DNA from: Streptomyces sp. NBC_00483
GTDB taxonomy: Bacteria; Actinomycetota; Actinomycetes; Streptomycetales; Streptomycetaceae
DNA length: 64,000 bases
NCBI RefSeq assembly: GCF_036013745.1
Contig: NZ_CP107880.1
Span: 682,001-746,000, forward strand
Direction of reading: 5' to 3'
A model generated the notes under the pieces. It was given only the letters and a program-made list of their open reading frames with translations, did no database searches and was not told the DNA's origin. Positions within the stretch are counted from its first letter, which is position 1; each line of letters starts with the position of its first letter. The position numbers and the translations under genes are program-made. Positions 34,745 through 43,752 of the stretch are shown in pieces.

Positions 34745-35545
34745 ATGCTCGCCAGCAATCCGAACCCCTCCGCCGACCGTCTCGCCGATCTCGCCGTCGC
34801 CGCCTTCACCCGCGAGGTGTTCCTGACGCCGAAGCCGGGACTACCGGATTGCCGGACCGCGCAGACCCCGTCCAACACCGTGTTCTCCTCGCTCGTCGAC
34901 GCCGGTGTCGGCCTGCACGGCTCGTTCCGCGCCGCCGCCGAAGCGGGGGCCGGGGCCGACCTGGACCGGCTCGCGGCGGCCTGCGCCGACGCGCAGCAAC
35001 AGGTGCCCTACGTCGCCTCTCTCAACGGCCTCGACGTCGCCGCCCGCTCGCTCTGCCTGCTGTCGGCCGCGTGGGCGCAGGGTGCACAGAGCGCCGACGA
35101 AGCCTGCCGCCTCGCTCTGGATCTCGACGCGCGGGTCGAACCCACCGGGGACTTCCGCGACGGCTACCGGGCCATGTCGGCCGAGGACAAGGAGCACCAC
35201 CTGGCCACCGCGCCCACCGTCCTGCCGGAGCTGCGCGCGGCGCGGGAGCGGGGAGTCCCCGAGGAGACCGCGCAGCTCGACGCGCTCCTCACGATCATCG
35301 CGTCCATCGACGACGTCCGGGTGGCACAGGACAAGGGCCCGTTGGCGGTCCGCCTGATCCGGCAGGACGCCGCCGCCGTGCTCGCCGCGGGCGGCTCCGG
35401 CACCGAGGAAGGGAGCCGGCTGCTGTCCGAGCTCGACGAGGAGATGCTCCGCTACGGGATCTGCCCGGCGGCCGGCGGCGCCCTGCACACGGTGCTGCTC
35501 TTCCTGGACTCCGTCGTCGAGCGCCCGCTGGCGGCCGCGGCCTGA
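34745..35545 (+). CDS. CitG/MdcB-like triphosphoribosyl-dephospho-CoA synthase family protein
   Basis: A 266-residue all-alpha protein of the CitG/MdcB family, which makes 2'-(5''-triphosphoribosyl)-3'-dephospho-CoA, the prosthetic-group precursor of citrate lyase and malonate decarboxylase. The family motif 'LTPKPGLPD' is present near residue 28, the 'N-G-x-H-x-D' region is altered ('GVGLHGSFRAA'), and the C-terminal 'CPAAGGALHTVLLFLDSV' replaces the usual P-G-G-x-A-D-L-L. GGAAG lies ten bases before ATG 34745. No acyl-carrier subunit that would need this group is nearby, so it may serve another pathway linked to the neighbouring Mur ligase and PIG-L genes, or a distant enzyme. Confidence 0.78.
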   Translation: MLASNPNPSADRLADLAVAAFTREVFLTPKPGLPDCRTAQTPSNTVFSSLVDAGVGLHGSFRAAAEAGAGADLDRLAAACADAQQQVPYVASLNGLDVAARSLCLLSAAWAQGAQSADEACRLALDLDARVEPTGDFRDGYRAMSAEDKEHHLATAPTVLPELRAARERGVPEETAQLDALLTIIASIDDVRVAQDKGPLAVRLIRQDAAAVLAAGGSGTEEGSRLLSELDEEMLRYGICPAAGGALHTVLLFLDSVVERPLAAAA

Positions 35546-35665
35546 CCCACGGTCCCGGCCCCCGAGCGACAGCACCGCATGGCGTACGCGGACTGGCCCG
35601 CCCCGGCCCTGGCACCGAGGCTGATGGGCACCGGCCACGTCGCGTACAGGAGGCACTCCCCCCGC

Positions 35666-37438
35666 ATGGACGCCACCTCACCGGTGCCCGACGCCCGCAC
35701 CCACCTGGCGCTCCAGTCGATCAGGGAACTCTTGGCAGCCCAGCGACGGCGGATCAGGAAGTACGCCGAGTCGTACCAGGACGAGGACGAAATCCCGGGG
35801 CGGGACCGGGACCAGGACCAAAATGCGGCCGAATCGACGGCCGCCGTCTCGTCCACTCCCCTGCCGCCTGCGCCCTCCGCCCGTGAGGTGCTCGAAGCCC
35901 TGTCCGTTCCTGCGCTCCTGGTGGCTCCACTCCTGGACGACGACGGCCGGATCCAGGACGCCCTCTACGTCGCCCGGAACGCGGCGGCCCTCGAGTACGT
36001 CGCCGAGCGCCTCCCGCAGGGCGGTGTCCCCCAGTGGAGTCGCCCCGCCTCGCTGTTCGAGCGGTTTCCGTCCCTGGCCGGGTCGCCGCTTCCCGACATG
36101 CTGACCGAGGCCCTGCGCCGGGGCGCCCCGCAGGGGCCCACCTTGGTCGAGTGGGTGATGACCACGACGCACGGCCCGGTGCGGATCAACGATCAGGTAC
36201 GGGTGGCCCCTTGCGGCGAGCACCTCCTGATCACCTGGGAGCGCGGCCACCGGCTGCACATGGCGACGGCCGCCCAACAGCTGGTGCGCACCTGCTGGGC
36301 GGAGTGGAACCTGGGCGACGGCGGGGTCGATCCGTCGCGCGGGTTCCGCCGGGTCCTTGGCCTCGCCGGCCACGCGCACATCCCCACGCTGTCCGAGCTG
36401 GCGGCGACCGTGACCCCGGAGAGCCTGCCCGACCTCTACCGGACGCTGTACGACGTCATCCTGCGCAAACGCACGAGCGTCTGCGAACTGCGCATGAACG
36501 GAGCCGGTTCCCGGGTGATCCGGATGACCGCGGAGCCGGTTCGGATCGCCCCCGGCAGCCTGGTGTGGGCGCTGCGGGCCGTGCTCACGGACGTGACCGC
36601 CGAGCGGCGCCGTCGCGCGACCGCCGAGCGCGCGGAGCGCGAGGCACGGCGCCAGCGCGAGCGCGCCGAGGCCGTCGCCGAGGTCGCCGGCGTCCTGCGC
36701 GAGGCGGTCCTCCCGCACTTCCAGGACGAGCCGGCCGCCTACGGGCTCGAGGCCACCACCGTGTACCGGCCCGACGCCCGGGAGGCCGGGGTCGGCGGCG
36801 ACTGGTACAAGGCGCGCAGGCTCCCCGGCGGGAGTCTCCTCGTCGCGCTCGGCGACGCCCGCGGGCACGGCCTGGCCGCGGTCACCCTCATGGCGAAACT
36901 CCGTTACGCGCTCGCGGGTCTCGCCTACACCGAGCAGCGGGTCGAGCAACTCACGCAGTGGCTCAACGAGTTGGCCTGCGCCGACGGCGCCGAGTCCACC
37001 GCGACCGCGATCATCGCCCGCTACCACCCGGAGCGGGGCCTGCTGCGCTGGACCTGCGCGGGCCATCCGCGCCCGGTCCTGCTGCGCGACGGTGCGGCCC
37101 GCCAACTCCCGGACCCCGAGGGCGGACCCGGCCTGCCCCTGGGTGTTCTGCCGGGTACGCCGTACACCGCGGTGGAGGTGTCCTTGCGGGTGGGCGACAT
37201 CGTCCTGATGTACTCCGACGGGCTGACCGAGCGCCGCGACAGCGACCCCGACCTCGATACGCGGCGCTTCCTCGACGCGGCACAGGAGTGCCTGGGCGGT
37301 GCCGCCCCCGGCGCGGGGCACGAGGCGCTCAACGAGTATGCCGAGCGCATCGTCGGCGAGCTCGACGGTCCGCACCGCTCCGACGACGCGACGCTCCTGG
37401 TCCTGCGGCGCACCGCGATGTCCGCCTCGGCGCCTTAA
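35666..37438 (+). CDS. PP2C-type SpoIIE phosphatase with PAS-like sensor region
   Basis: A 590-residue serine/threonine phosphatase of the RsbU/SpoIIE type, expected to dephosphorylate anti-anti-sigma factors. The N-terminal part has a Q/R-rich segment and two PAS-like modules ('PALLVAPLLDDDGRIQDALYVARNAAALE' in pieces; 'SRVIRMTAEPVRIAPGSLVW'). A short coiled coil full of RAERE repeats (about 310-345) leads to the catalytic domain with 'VGGDWYKARRL', 'VALGDARGHGLAAV', 'YSDGLTERRD' and 'RSDDATLLVLR', which carry the metal-binding aspartates. AGGAGG lies 12 bases before ATG 35666. Its 3' end, including the stop codon, is tandemly duplicated. Confidence 0.92.
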   Translation: MDATSPVPDARTHLALQSIRELLAAQRRRIRKYAESYQDEDEIPGRDRDQDQNAAESTAAVSSTPLPPAPSAREVLEALSVPALLVAPLLDDDGRIQDALYVARNAAALEYVAERLPQGGVPQWSRPASLFERFPSLAGSPLPDMLTEALRRGAPQGPTLVEWVMTTTHGPVRINDQVRVAPCGEHLLITWERGHRLHMATAAQQLVRTCWAEWNLGDGGVDPSRGFRRVLGLAGHAHIPTLSELAATVTPESLPDLYRTLYDVILRKRTSVCELRMNGAGSRVIRMTAEPVRIAPGSLVWALRAVLTDVTAERRRRATAERAEREARRQRERAEAVAEVAGVLREAVLPHFQDEPAAYGLEATTVYRPDAREAGVGGDWYKARRLPGGSLLVALGDARGHGLAAVTLMAKLRYALAGLAYTEQRVEQLTQWLNELACADGAESTATAIIARYHPERGLLRWTCAGHPRPVLLRDGAARQLPDPEGGPGLPLGVLPGTPYTAVEVSLRVGDIVLMYSDGLTERRDSDPDLDTRRFLDAAQECLGGAAPGAGHEALNEYAERIVGELDGPHRSDDATLLVLRRTAMSASAP

Positions 37439-37462
37439 CGGTCCACCTCGGCGCCTTAACGA
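37421..37462 (+). repeat. 21-bp tandem duplication across a stop codon
   Basis: Two 21-bp units (37421-37441 and 37442-37462) differ at two positions. Each carries in-frame codons ending in CCTTAA, so the phosphatase gene has a reserve stop 21 bases after its own. Confidence 0.8.
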
Positions 37463-37551
37463 CCGCTCAGCACCCTCCCCCGTGACGCCGGTGGACCTGG
37501 CCGGAACAACCGCGTTTCGCGCCGCGGGGGTTGTCGAAGGACCGCGCGCCT

Positions 37552-37565
37552 CTTAACGTTCGATC
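37552..37565 (+). promoter_or_regulatory. Shared operator-like element, site 1
   Basis: CTTAACGTTCGATC, 78 bases before the acyl-CoA ligase start at 37644. It matches the elements at 54209-54222, 58889-58902 and 46680-46693 (read on the minus strand) at 12, 11 and 11 of 14 positions and has the same orientation relative to the downstream gene. Confidence 0.6.
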
Positions 37566-37643
37566 AGTCCTGGATCGGGTCCCCGCAGGCCGCCGCGGCC
37601 GGGGTGGCCCGGGCCGCCCGGCAGCCGTCGACGGGAGCCCCGC

Positions 37644-39284
37644 GTGTCCTCCGTGTCCGCCGCAACCGAAGCCACTGACGCAACCGACACATCAGGTCCC
37701 ACCGCACCGCCCGGCCCCTCGCCCGACGCCTCCCTGCGGGCCGGTCGCCGTCTCTCGCTCGCCCACCAACTGGCGCGCCAGGCGCGGCGTACGCCCACCG
37801 CCCCTGCCCTGCGCCACCGGGACCGGGAGATCAACTACGCCGCCCTCGACGCGCGGGTGAACCGGCTCGCGCGCGCCTACGCGGCGCGTGGTGTCGGGCC
37901 GGGCCACCGGGTCGCCGCGCTGACCACCAACCGGATGGAGACGGTGGAGGTCTGGTTCGCCGCGCTGCGGCTCGGCGCGATCGCCGTGCCGATCAACTTC
38001 CGCCTGGTTCCCGCCGAGGTGGCCCATGTTCTCGGCGACTGCACGCCGACCGTGTTCGTGGTCGACGAGCCGCTGAGGGAACTGGGCCTGGAGGCACGGC
38101 GCCTGGCCGGTTCCGACTGCCGGGTACTGCACCTCGGAGAGGACGTGAGCAGCCCACCGGAGGGCACGGAGAGCCTCACCTCGGTGCGCGAGGCGTACGG
38201 CGAAGGGCCCGTCGAGGTCGACGTCGACGAGAACGATCCGGCGTTCCTGATGTACACCTCGGGAACCACAGGTCGCTCCAAGGGAGCCGTGCTCAGCCAC
38301 CTCAACCTGGTCGTGAACACCCTGCACATGGCGGAGGTCCAGGCGCCCAGGCCCACCGACCGGGGCCTGTTGAACATCCCGATGTTCCACATCGCGGGCG
38401 TCGACTCGGTCGTCGCCTCCATGCTCTACGGCACCTGCACCGTCATCGGCGCCACCGTCGGCTTCGACGCCGCCGAGACGGTCGACCTGCTGGAGCGGGA
38501 GCGGATCACCGGCTGCTTCCTCGTGCCCAGCCAGTGGAAGGCGATCTGCGAGGTGCCGGGCATCCGGGACCGCAAGCTCGTGTTGAACAGCCTGAGTTGG
38601 GGCGCGTCCGTCGCGCCGCCCTCCGTCCTGGAGGCGATGAACGACACGTTCCCCGGTGTCGTCATCAGGAGCGCCTTCGGCCAGACCGAGATGGCCTCGG
38701 TGACCTGCTACCTCGACGGCGAGGACGCGGTGCGCAAGCTCGGCTCCGTCGGCAAGCCGGTGCGCCATGTGGACGCGCGGATCGTGGACGAGGACATGCG
38801 GGACGTGCCCGTGGGCGAGGTCGGCGAGATCGTCTACCGCGGCGGCAACCTGATGCTGGGCTATTGGAACAACCCCGAGGCCACCGCGGAGGCGTTCGAG
38901 GGCGGTTGGTTCCACTCCGGTGACCTGTGCCGGATGGACGACGAGGGCTACATCTACGTCGTCGACCGCAAGAAGGACATGATCATCTCGGGTGGCGAGA
39001 ACATCTACTCCGCCGAGGTCGAGGCCGTCATCGACCAGCATCCCAAGGTCGCCGAGGTGGCCGTCGTGGGCGTGCCGCACCCCGAGTGGGTGGAGACCCC
39101 GCGCGCGTACGTCGTGCCGAAGGACCCGGCCGACCCGCCCACCGAGGCGGACATCACCGACCACTGCCGCGAACGGCTCGCCTCGTACAAGAAGCCGACC
39201 TCGGTCGTCCTCATCGAGGCGCTGCCGCGCAATGCCGCCGGGAAGGTGCTCAAGGTGCGGCTGCGCGAGTCCGCCCGCGACTGA
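37644..39284 (+). CDS. AMP-binding acyl-CoA synthetase
   Basis: A 546-residue ANL-family ligase that adenylates a carboxylic acid and transfers it to CoA. Motifs are the P-loop 'YTSGTTGRSKG' (about residues 204-214), 'RSAFGQTEMA', 'HSGDLCRMDDEGYIYVVDRKKDMI' in pieces, and the C-terminal catalytic lysine in 'LPRNAAGKVLK'. The GTG at 37644 has GGGAG seven bases upstream. It begins an operon with an acyl-CoA dehydrogenase and an APH-type kinase; in that setting it would activate a hydroxylated or branched medium-chain acid, comparable to LvaE of levulinate catabolism. The CTTAACG-type element 78 bases upstream is likely its control site. Confidence 0.92.
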   Translation: MSSVSAATEATDATDTSGPTAPPGPSPDASLRAGRRLSLAHQLARQARRTPTAPALRHRDREINYAALDARVNRLARAYAARGVGPGHRVAALTTNRMETVEVWFAALRLGAIAVPINFRLVPAEVAHVLGDCTPTVFVVDEPLRELGLEARRLAGSDCRVLHLGEDVSSPPEGTESLTSVREAYGEGPVEVDVDENDPAFLMYTSGTTGRSKGAVLSHLNLVVNTLHMAEVQAPRPTDRGLLNIPMFHIAGVDSVVASMLYGTCTVIGATVGFDAAETVDLLERERITGCFLVPSQWKAICEVPGIRDRKLVLNSLSWGASVAPPSVLEAMNDTFPGVVIRSAFGQTEMASVTCYLDGEDAVRKLGSVGKPVRHVDARIVDEDMRDVPVGEVGEIVYRGGNLMLGYWNNPEATAEAFEGGWFHSGDLCRMDDEGYIYVVDRKKDMIISGGENIYSAEVEAVIDQHPKVAEVAVVGVPHPEWVETPRAYVVPKDPADPPTEADITDHCRERLASYKKPTSVVLIEALPRNAAGKVLKVRLRESARD

Positions 39285-39327
39285 CCGGACTCCCCCGACG
39301 CCCGCACCCCAGACTGGACGGATCCGC

Positions 39328-40521
39328 ATGCCTGACCTGACACACGAAGAGTTGACGGAACTGCGCGCCCGGATGGCCGCCTTCATCGACGACGAGGTGA
39401 TCCCCGCCGAGAAGGCGCTCGCCGGCCGCACCCCCGAGGCCCGCGCCACGCTCACGGCCCTGCAGGAGCGGGCGAAGAAGCTGGACCTGTGGATCCTCGG
39501 CCATCCGGCCGAACTCGGCGGCAAGGGATTGCCGTTGTACGAGTTCGCGCTCGTCAACGAGATCATCGGGCGTTCCGAGTACGGCCAGTTGGCGGTCGGC
39601 ACGTACACCATGCAGGACTCCATCATGCTCGACCTGTACGCCTCACGGGCGCAGCGCGAGCGCTGGTTGAAGCCGCTCGTCAATGCCGAGATCAGCCCGA
39701 GCGTCGGGCTCACCGAGCCGGAGGTGGCCGGCTCCGACCCCACCCGGATCGCGACGACGGCCGTGCTCGACGGCGACGAGTGGGTGATCAACGGCCACAA
39801 GTGGTTCACCACCGGGGCCAGCCGGGCCGCCTTCACCACGGTCTTCGCCCGCACCGACGAGGACGCCGCGAGTCCGCACGGCGCCGTCTCCGCGATCATC
39901 GTCCCGGCCGGCACACCGGGCCTGGAGATCTCCCGCGTCCTGGAGACGATGGGCGACACCGAGGGCGACCACTGCGAACTGCGCCTCACCGACGTACGGG
40001 TCCCCGCCGACCATCTCCTCGGCGAGCGCGGCGAGGGGTTCACCATCGCGCAGCGCCGGCTCGGCCCCGGCCGTATCTTCCACTGCATGCGCTGGCTCGG
40101 ACAGGCGCAGCGCGCCTTCGAGTTGATGGTCGAGCGGGCCAACACCCGTTACGCGCATGGTTCGTTGCTCGCCGAGAAGGGTGAGATCCGGCGCTACGTC
40201 GCCGAGTCGGCCGCAGAGATCCACGCCGCCCGCCTGATGACGCTGGACGCGGCGCGCCGCTACGACCAGGACGGGCAGGCCCGCCTGGAGATCAGCATGG
40301 TGAAGTTCTGGGGCGCGCAGGTCCTGCACAACGTCGTCGACCGCGCCATCCAGGTGCACGGCGCGCTGGGCGTCACCGCGGACACCCCGCTGGAGGCCAT
40401 GTACCGGCGCGCCCGCTACGCGCGCATCTACGACGGCCCCGACGAGGTGCACCGGATGGTCGTCGCGCGCAAGCTGCTCGCCGATGTCAGCAAGGCGCCG
40501 TGGGCGGGACTGCCCGCGTGA
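39328..40521 (+). CDS. ACAD10/11-like acyl-CoA dehydrogenase family protein (Asp at the catalytic position)
   Basis: A 397-residue flavoprotein of the acyl-CoA dehydrogenase fold. It has 'VGLTEPEVAGSDPTRI', 'INGHKWFTTGAS', 'QVHGALGVTADTPLE' and, at the spot of the usual C-terminal Glu, Asp369 in 'RIYDGPDEVHRMV'. The YDGPDEVH signature marks the ACAD10/ACAD11/LvaC branch rather than ordinary beta-oxidation enzymes. Known members work with a partner kinase: the kinase phosphorylates a 4-hydroxyacyl-CoA and the dehydrogenase-fold protein helps eliminate phosphate. Here the partner gene overlaps by four bases (GTGA). The ATG at 39328 starts the conserved region 43 bases after the ligase gene. Confidence 0.9.
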   Translation: MPDLTHEELTELRARMAAFIDDEVIPAEKALAGRTPEARATLTALQERAKKLDLWILGHPAELGGKGLPLYEFALVNEIIGRSEYGQLAVGTYTMQDSIMLDLYASRAQRERWLKPLVNAEISPSVGLTEPEVAGSDPTRIATTAVLDGDEWVINGHKWFTTGASRAAFTTVFARTDEDAASPHGAVSAIIVPAGTPGLEISRVLETMGDTEGDHCELRLTDVRVPADHLLGERGEGFTIAQRRLGPGRIFHCMRWLGQAQRAFELMVERANTRYAHGSLLAEKGEIRRYVAESAAEIHAARLMTLDAARRYDQDGQARLEISMVKFWGAQVLHNVVDRAIQVHGALGVTADTPLEAMYRRARYARIYDGPDEVHRMVVARKLLADVSKAPWAGLPA

Positions 40522-41876
40522 GTGAAGCGTTGCGGGAGGAACTACGGGCCCGGCTGGCCGAGTTGTGGGGCGGCCCCGTGGCCGTCGAGGGCTGGCGGCG
40601 ACTGTCCGGTGGCGCCAGCCGGGACACCTTCTCCCTCGACGCCACGGCGGCCGACGGCATCGCGCACCCCCTGATCCTGCGCTGCGACCCGCCGGTGAAG
40701 CCGAGTCCCGAGGTGATGGCGCGGGAGGCCGCGGTCCTGGCCGCGGCGGCCGAGGCCGGGGTGCCCGTGCCCCGGCTCGTCGACCATGGCACCGTTCTCG
40801 GCCGCGCCCACCTGCTCATGGAGCACGTCGAGGGTGAGACGATCCCGCGCCGTCTGCTGCGGGACGAGCGGTTCGCGGCCGTGCGCCCGAAGCTGGCGCG
40901 CGAACTCGGCCGCATCCTCGCGCGCATCCACACGATCCCCGTCGCGTCCGTCCCGGACCTGCCCGAGGTGGACCCGCTCCATCAACTGGCCGACCTCTAC
41001 CGCCAGTTCGACGACCCGCGTCCGGCGCTCGAAGTCGGTCTTCGATGGCTCGCCGATCACCAACCGCCGACCGTCCGCCCGGCCTGCGTCGTGCACGGCG
41101 ACTTCCGCAACGGCAATCTCATGATCGACGAGACGGGCGTGCGCGCCGTCCTCGACTGGGAGCTCACCCACGTCGGAGATCCCGTCGAGGACCTGGGCTG
41201 GCTGTGCGTCAAGGCATGGCGGTTCGGGTCGCCGGAGCCGGTGGGCGGCTTCGGCCCGCGCGAGGAACTGCTCGCCGGGTACGCCGAGATCGCCGGTACC
41301 CGCCCGGGCGAGAACGAGCTGCACTGGTGGGAGGTGTACGGCACGCTCCGCTGGGCGGTGCTGTGCCGCATGCAGGCCGAGCGCTTCCTGTCCGGCGCCG
41401 AACAGGCCGTCGAGTACGCCGTGTTGGGGCGCAAGGTCTGCGAGCAGGAGTACGACGTGCTGCTCGCGCTCGGCGCCGCCGAACCCGGCCCCGTGCCCGA
41501 CGTCCTCGCCGGCCGCGACGACACCACCGCCGCTCCCCCGCACGACCGGCCCGGTGCCGACGCGCTGCTGCGTTCCGTCCAGACCTTCCTGACCGAGGAG
41601 ACGGCGGGCGATCCCCGGCTGCGCTTCCTGTCGAAGGTGGCGGCCAACGCCGTCGCCATCGCCCGCCGCGAGGCGCTGCTCGCGCCCGCCCAGGCCGAGA
41701 CCCACGCCCGCCGCCTGGCCCTGCTCGGCCTCGCCGACGACCGCGCCCTCGCGGAGGCGATCCGCGACGGGGCCGTGCCGGCGGACGACGCGGCGGTCCT
41801 GGAAGCCGTACGAGGAGGCGTCACGGACAAGCTGGCGGTCGCCAACCCGGCGTACGCGGCACAGGTCGCCCGGTGA
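40518..41876 (+). CDS. APH-type phosphotransferase (ACAD10/LvaA-like kinase)
   Basis: A 452-residue protein-kinase-like fold enzyme. The N-terminal 340 residues contain 'WRRLSGGASRDTFSL', the hinge 'LLMEHVEGE', the catalytic loop 'VVHGDFRNGNLMID', and 'AVLDWELTHVGDPVEDLGWL' with the metal-binding Asp. The last 100 residues form a helical domain ('DRPGADALLRSVQTFL', 'RREALLAPAQAETHARRL') not found in short APHs. Its GTG overlaps the dehydrogenase stop (GTGA). By analogy with LvaA and the kinase domain of ACAD10, it would phosphorylate a hydroxyacyl-CoA rather than an antibiotic. Confidence 0.88.
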   Translation: MSEALREELRARLAELWGGPVAVEGWRRLSGGASRDTFSLDATAADGIAHPLILRCDPPVKPSPEVMAREAAVLAAAAEAGVPVPRLVDHGTVLGRAHLLMEHVEGETIPRRLLRDERFAAVRPKLARELGRILARIHTIPVASVPDLPEVDPLHQLADLYRQFDDPRPALEVGLRWLADHQPPTVRPACVVHGDFRNGNLMIDETGVRAVLDWELTHVGDPVEDLGWLCVKAWRFGSPEPVGGFGPREELLAGYAEIAGTRPGENELHWWEVYGTLRWAVLCRMQAERFLSGAEQAVEYAVLGRKVCEQEYDVLLALGAAEPGPVPDVLAGRDDTTAAPPHDRPGADALLRSVQTFLTEETAGDPRLRFLSKVAANAVAIARREALLAPAQAETHARRLALLGLADDRALAEAIRDGAVPADDAAVLEAVRGGVTDKLAVANPAYAAQVAR

Positions 41877-41920
41877 CCGCCGCCCCGAACCCGTAGGAAC
41901 GAGAACCGAGGAGCACACGC

Positions 41921-42751
41921 ATGACCAGCACAAGGACCGCCCCCGAAACGGCTCAGCGGGTGACGGTCACCGTGACCGACGGCGTCGCCGACGTACGGCT
42001 CAACCGGCCCGAGAAGCGCAACGCGCTCGACCCGGCCATGTTCGAGGCGCTCGTCGCCACGGGCGAGCGGCTGAAGACCGAAGAGGGCGTCAGGGCCGTG
42101 GTGTTGTCCGGTGCGGGGCCCGACTTCTGTGCCGGGCTCGACTTCACCTCCTTCCAGGCGATGCGGGACGGGGAGCGCCTTTCGGGGCTCGCCGCGCTGC
42201 CGCCGTCGGACGGGCCCGCGCAGGCGGCCGGGCAGCGCGCCGCGTACGTCTGGGCCGAGCTGCCGGTGCCGGTGATCGCCGCGCTGCGCGGCAACGCACT
42301 CGGCGGCGGGCTGCAGATCGCACTCGGCGCCGACATCCGCATCGTCGCGCCGGATGCCCGGCTGAGTGTGTTCGAAGTGGCGTGGGGCCTGGTGCCCGAC
42401 ATGACGGGAACGCAGTTGCTGCCCGAGCTCGTCGGCCGCGACGTGGCGAAGGAACTGACCTTCACCGCCCGGACCGTGGGCGGCGAGGAGGCCGCACGCA
42501 TCGGCCTTGCCACCTACACGGCGGACGACCCGGTGGCCGCCGCGCTGGAGACCGCGGGCCGGATCGCGGCGCAGAGCCCGCACGCCGTACGCGCCTCCAA
42601 GCGGCTCCTCGACCTCGCGGGCCGCACCGACCTCGCGACCGGCTTCGCCGAGGAACAGAAGGAGATCGGCGCGCTCATCGGCAGCCCGAACCAGGTCGAG
42701 GCGGTGGCCGCCCGCTTCGAGAAACGGGCACCCCGCTTCACCGACAGCTGA
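41921..42751 (+). CDS. Enoyl-CoA hydratase/isomerase (crotonase family), first copy
   Basis: A 276-residue crotonase-fold enzyme. It shows 'VADVRLNRPEKRNALDPAM', the oxyanion-hole segments 'LSGAGPDFCAGLDF' and 'ALRGNALGGGLQIALGADIRI', and 'SVFEVAWGLVPDMTGTQ'. The Glu pair of true crotonase is not fully conserved: the second acid position holds a segment with Asp ('VPDM'), as in isomerase and dienoyl-CoA-isomerase branches. GAGGAG lies eight bases before ATG 41921. It follows the kinase gene at 44 bases in the same operon and would act on the double bond created after dephosphorylation. Confidence 0.9.
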   Translation: MTSTRTAPETAQRVTVTVTDGVADVRLNRPEKRNALDPAMFEALVATGERLKTEEGVRAVVLSGAGPDFCAGLDFTSFQAMRDGERLSGLAALPPSDGPAQAAGQRAAYVWAELPVPVIAALRGNALGGGLQIALGADIRIVAPDARLSVFEVAWGLVPDMTGTQLLPELVGRDVAKELTFTARTVGGEEAARIGLATYTADDPVAAALETAGRIAAQSPHAVRASKRLLDLAGRTDLATGFAEEQKEIGALIGSPNQVEAVAARFEKRAPRFTDS

Positions 42752-42770
42752 CTCCCTTTACGCACTACGG

Positions 42771-42794
42771 ACTTGAGGACTTGAGGACTTGAGG
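42771..42794 (+). repeat. Three tandem copies of ACTTGAGG overlapping a ribosome-binding site
   Basis: Three perfect 8-bp units lie just before the second enoyl-CoA hydratase gene; the last GAGG serves as its ribosome-binding site. Extra units create spare GAGG elements at 8-base spacing. Confidence 0.85.
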
Positions 42795-42802
42795 ACAACG
42801 AC

Positions 42803-43729
42803 ATGACTGACGCTCAGCGGGCCACCGAAGCCACCGACGTGGGCACCGACTTCACGCAGATCCAGCTGCGGATCGCCGACCACGTCGCCACCATCACCCT
42901 GCACCGGCCCGAGCGGCTGAACGCCTTCACGCACATCATGGCCGAGGAGCTGATCGCCGCGTTCGACGTGACCGACGCCGACGACACGGTCAGGGCCGTG
43001 GTCGTGACCGGCGCGGGGCGTGGGTTCTGCGCGGGCGCCGACCTGGCGGGCGGCGCGTCCACGTTCGACCACCGGGCGGCCGGACGGGAGGGCGGGCGTA
43101 CGGACTTCGGCACCATCGACGGCGCGCCGCGCGACGGTGGCGGGTGCGTGGCGCTGCGCATCGCCGCCAGCGTGAAACCGGTCATCGTGGCGGTCAACGG
43201 GCCCGCGGTGGGCGTCGGTTCGACGATGACGCTGCCTGCCGACATCCGGATCGCCGGGGAGTCGGCCCGCTTCGGCTTCGTGTTCGCCCGCCGCGGTCTG
43301 GTCCCGGAGGCGGCGTCCAGCTGGTTCCTGCCGCGGGTCGTGGGCATCTCGCAGGCGATGGAGTGGGTGGCCACCGGCCGGCTCTTCGACGCGACCGAGG
43401 CGCTCGCCGGGCGTCTCGTCTCGCGGGTCGTCCCGGACGACGAACTCCTGCCGACCGCGTACGCGCTGGCCGCCGAGATCGCCGAGAACACCTCCGCGGT
43501 CTCGGTCGCCCACGCGCGCCGCCTGATGTGGTCGATGCTCGGCGCGGCCTCACCGTGGGACGCGCACCGCCTCGACTCGGCGGCCATGGTCCGCCTGGGC
43601 CAGGGGCCCGACGCAGCCGAGGGCGTCACATCGTTCCTGGAGAAGCGCCCGCCGAAGTTCCCGGCGACGCTCGCCGACCACGCGGACACCCTGCCCGCGT
43701 GGCCGGAGCCGCCGGAGGACGTGCGATGA
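42803..43729 (+). CDS. Enoyl-CoA hydratase/isomerase (crotonase family), second copy
   Basis: A 308-residue crotonase-family protein with 'ATITLHRPERLNAFTHIM', 'VVTGAGRGFCAGADLAGG', 'VAVNGPAVGVGSTMTLPADIRI' and 'RFGFVFARRGLVPEAASSWFLPRVVG'. Both positions matching the catalytic Glu of hydratases can be seen ('VPEA'). An insert after 'ADLAGG' gives it extra length. It is the fifth gene of the 37.6-43.7 kb plus-strand run. The ribosome-binding site lies in the 8-bp tandem repeats. Its TGA overlaps an ATG (ATGAGC), a hint that a further coupled gene once followed. Confidence 0.9.
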   Translation: MTDAQRATEATDVGTDFTQIQLRIADHVATITLHRPERLNAFTHIMAEELIAAFDVTDADDTVRAVVVTGAGRGFCAGADLAGGASTFDHRAAGREGGRTDFGTIDGAPRDGGGCVALRIAASVKPVIVAVNGPAVGVGSTMTLPADIRIAGESARFGFVFARRGLVPEAASSWFLPRVVGISQAMEWVATGRLFDATEALAGRLVSRVVPDDELLPTAYALAAEIAENTSAVSVAHARRLMWSMLGAASPWDAHRLDSAAMVRLGQGPDAAEGVTSFLEKRPPKFPATLADHADTLPAWPEPPEDVR

Positions 43730-43752
43730 GCACACCTCTGGTGCCGCGTTCG

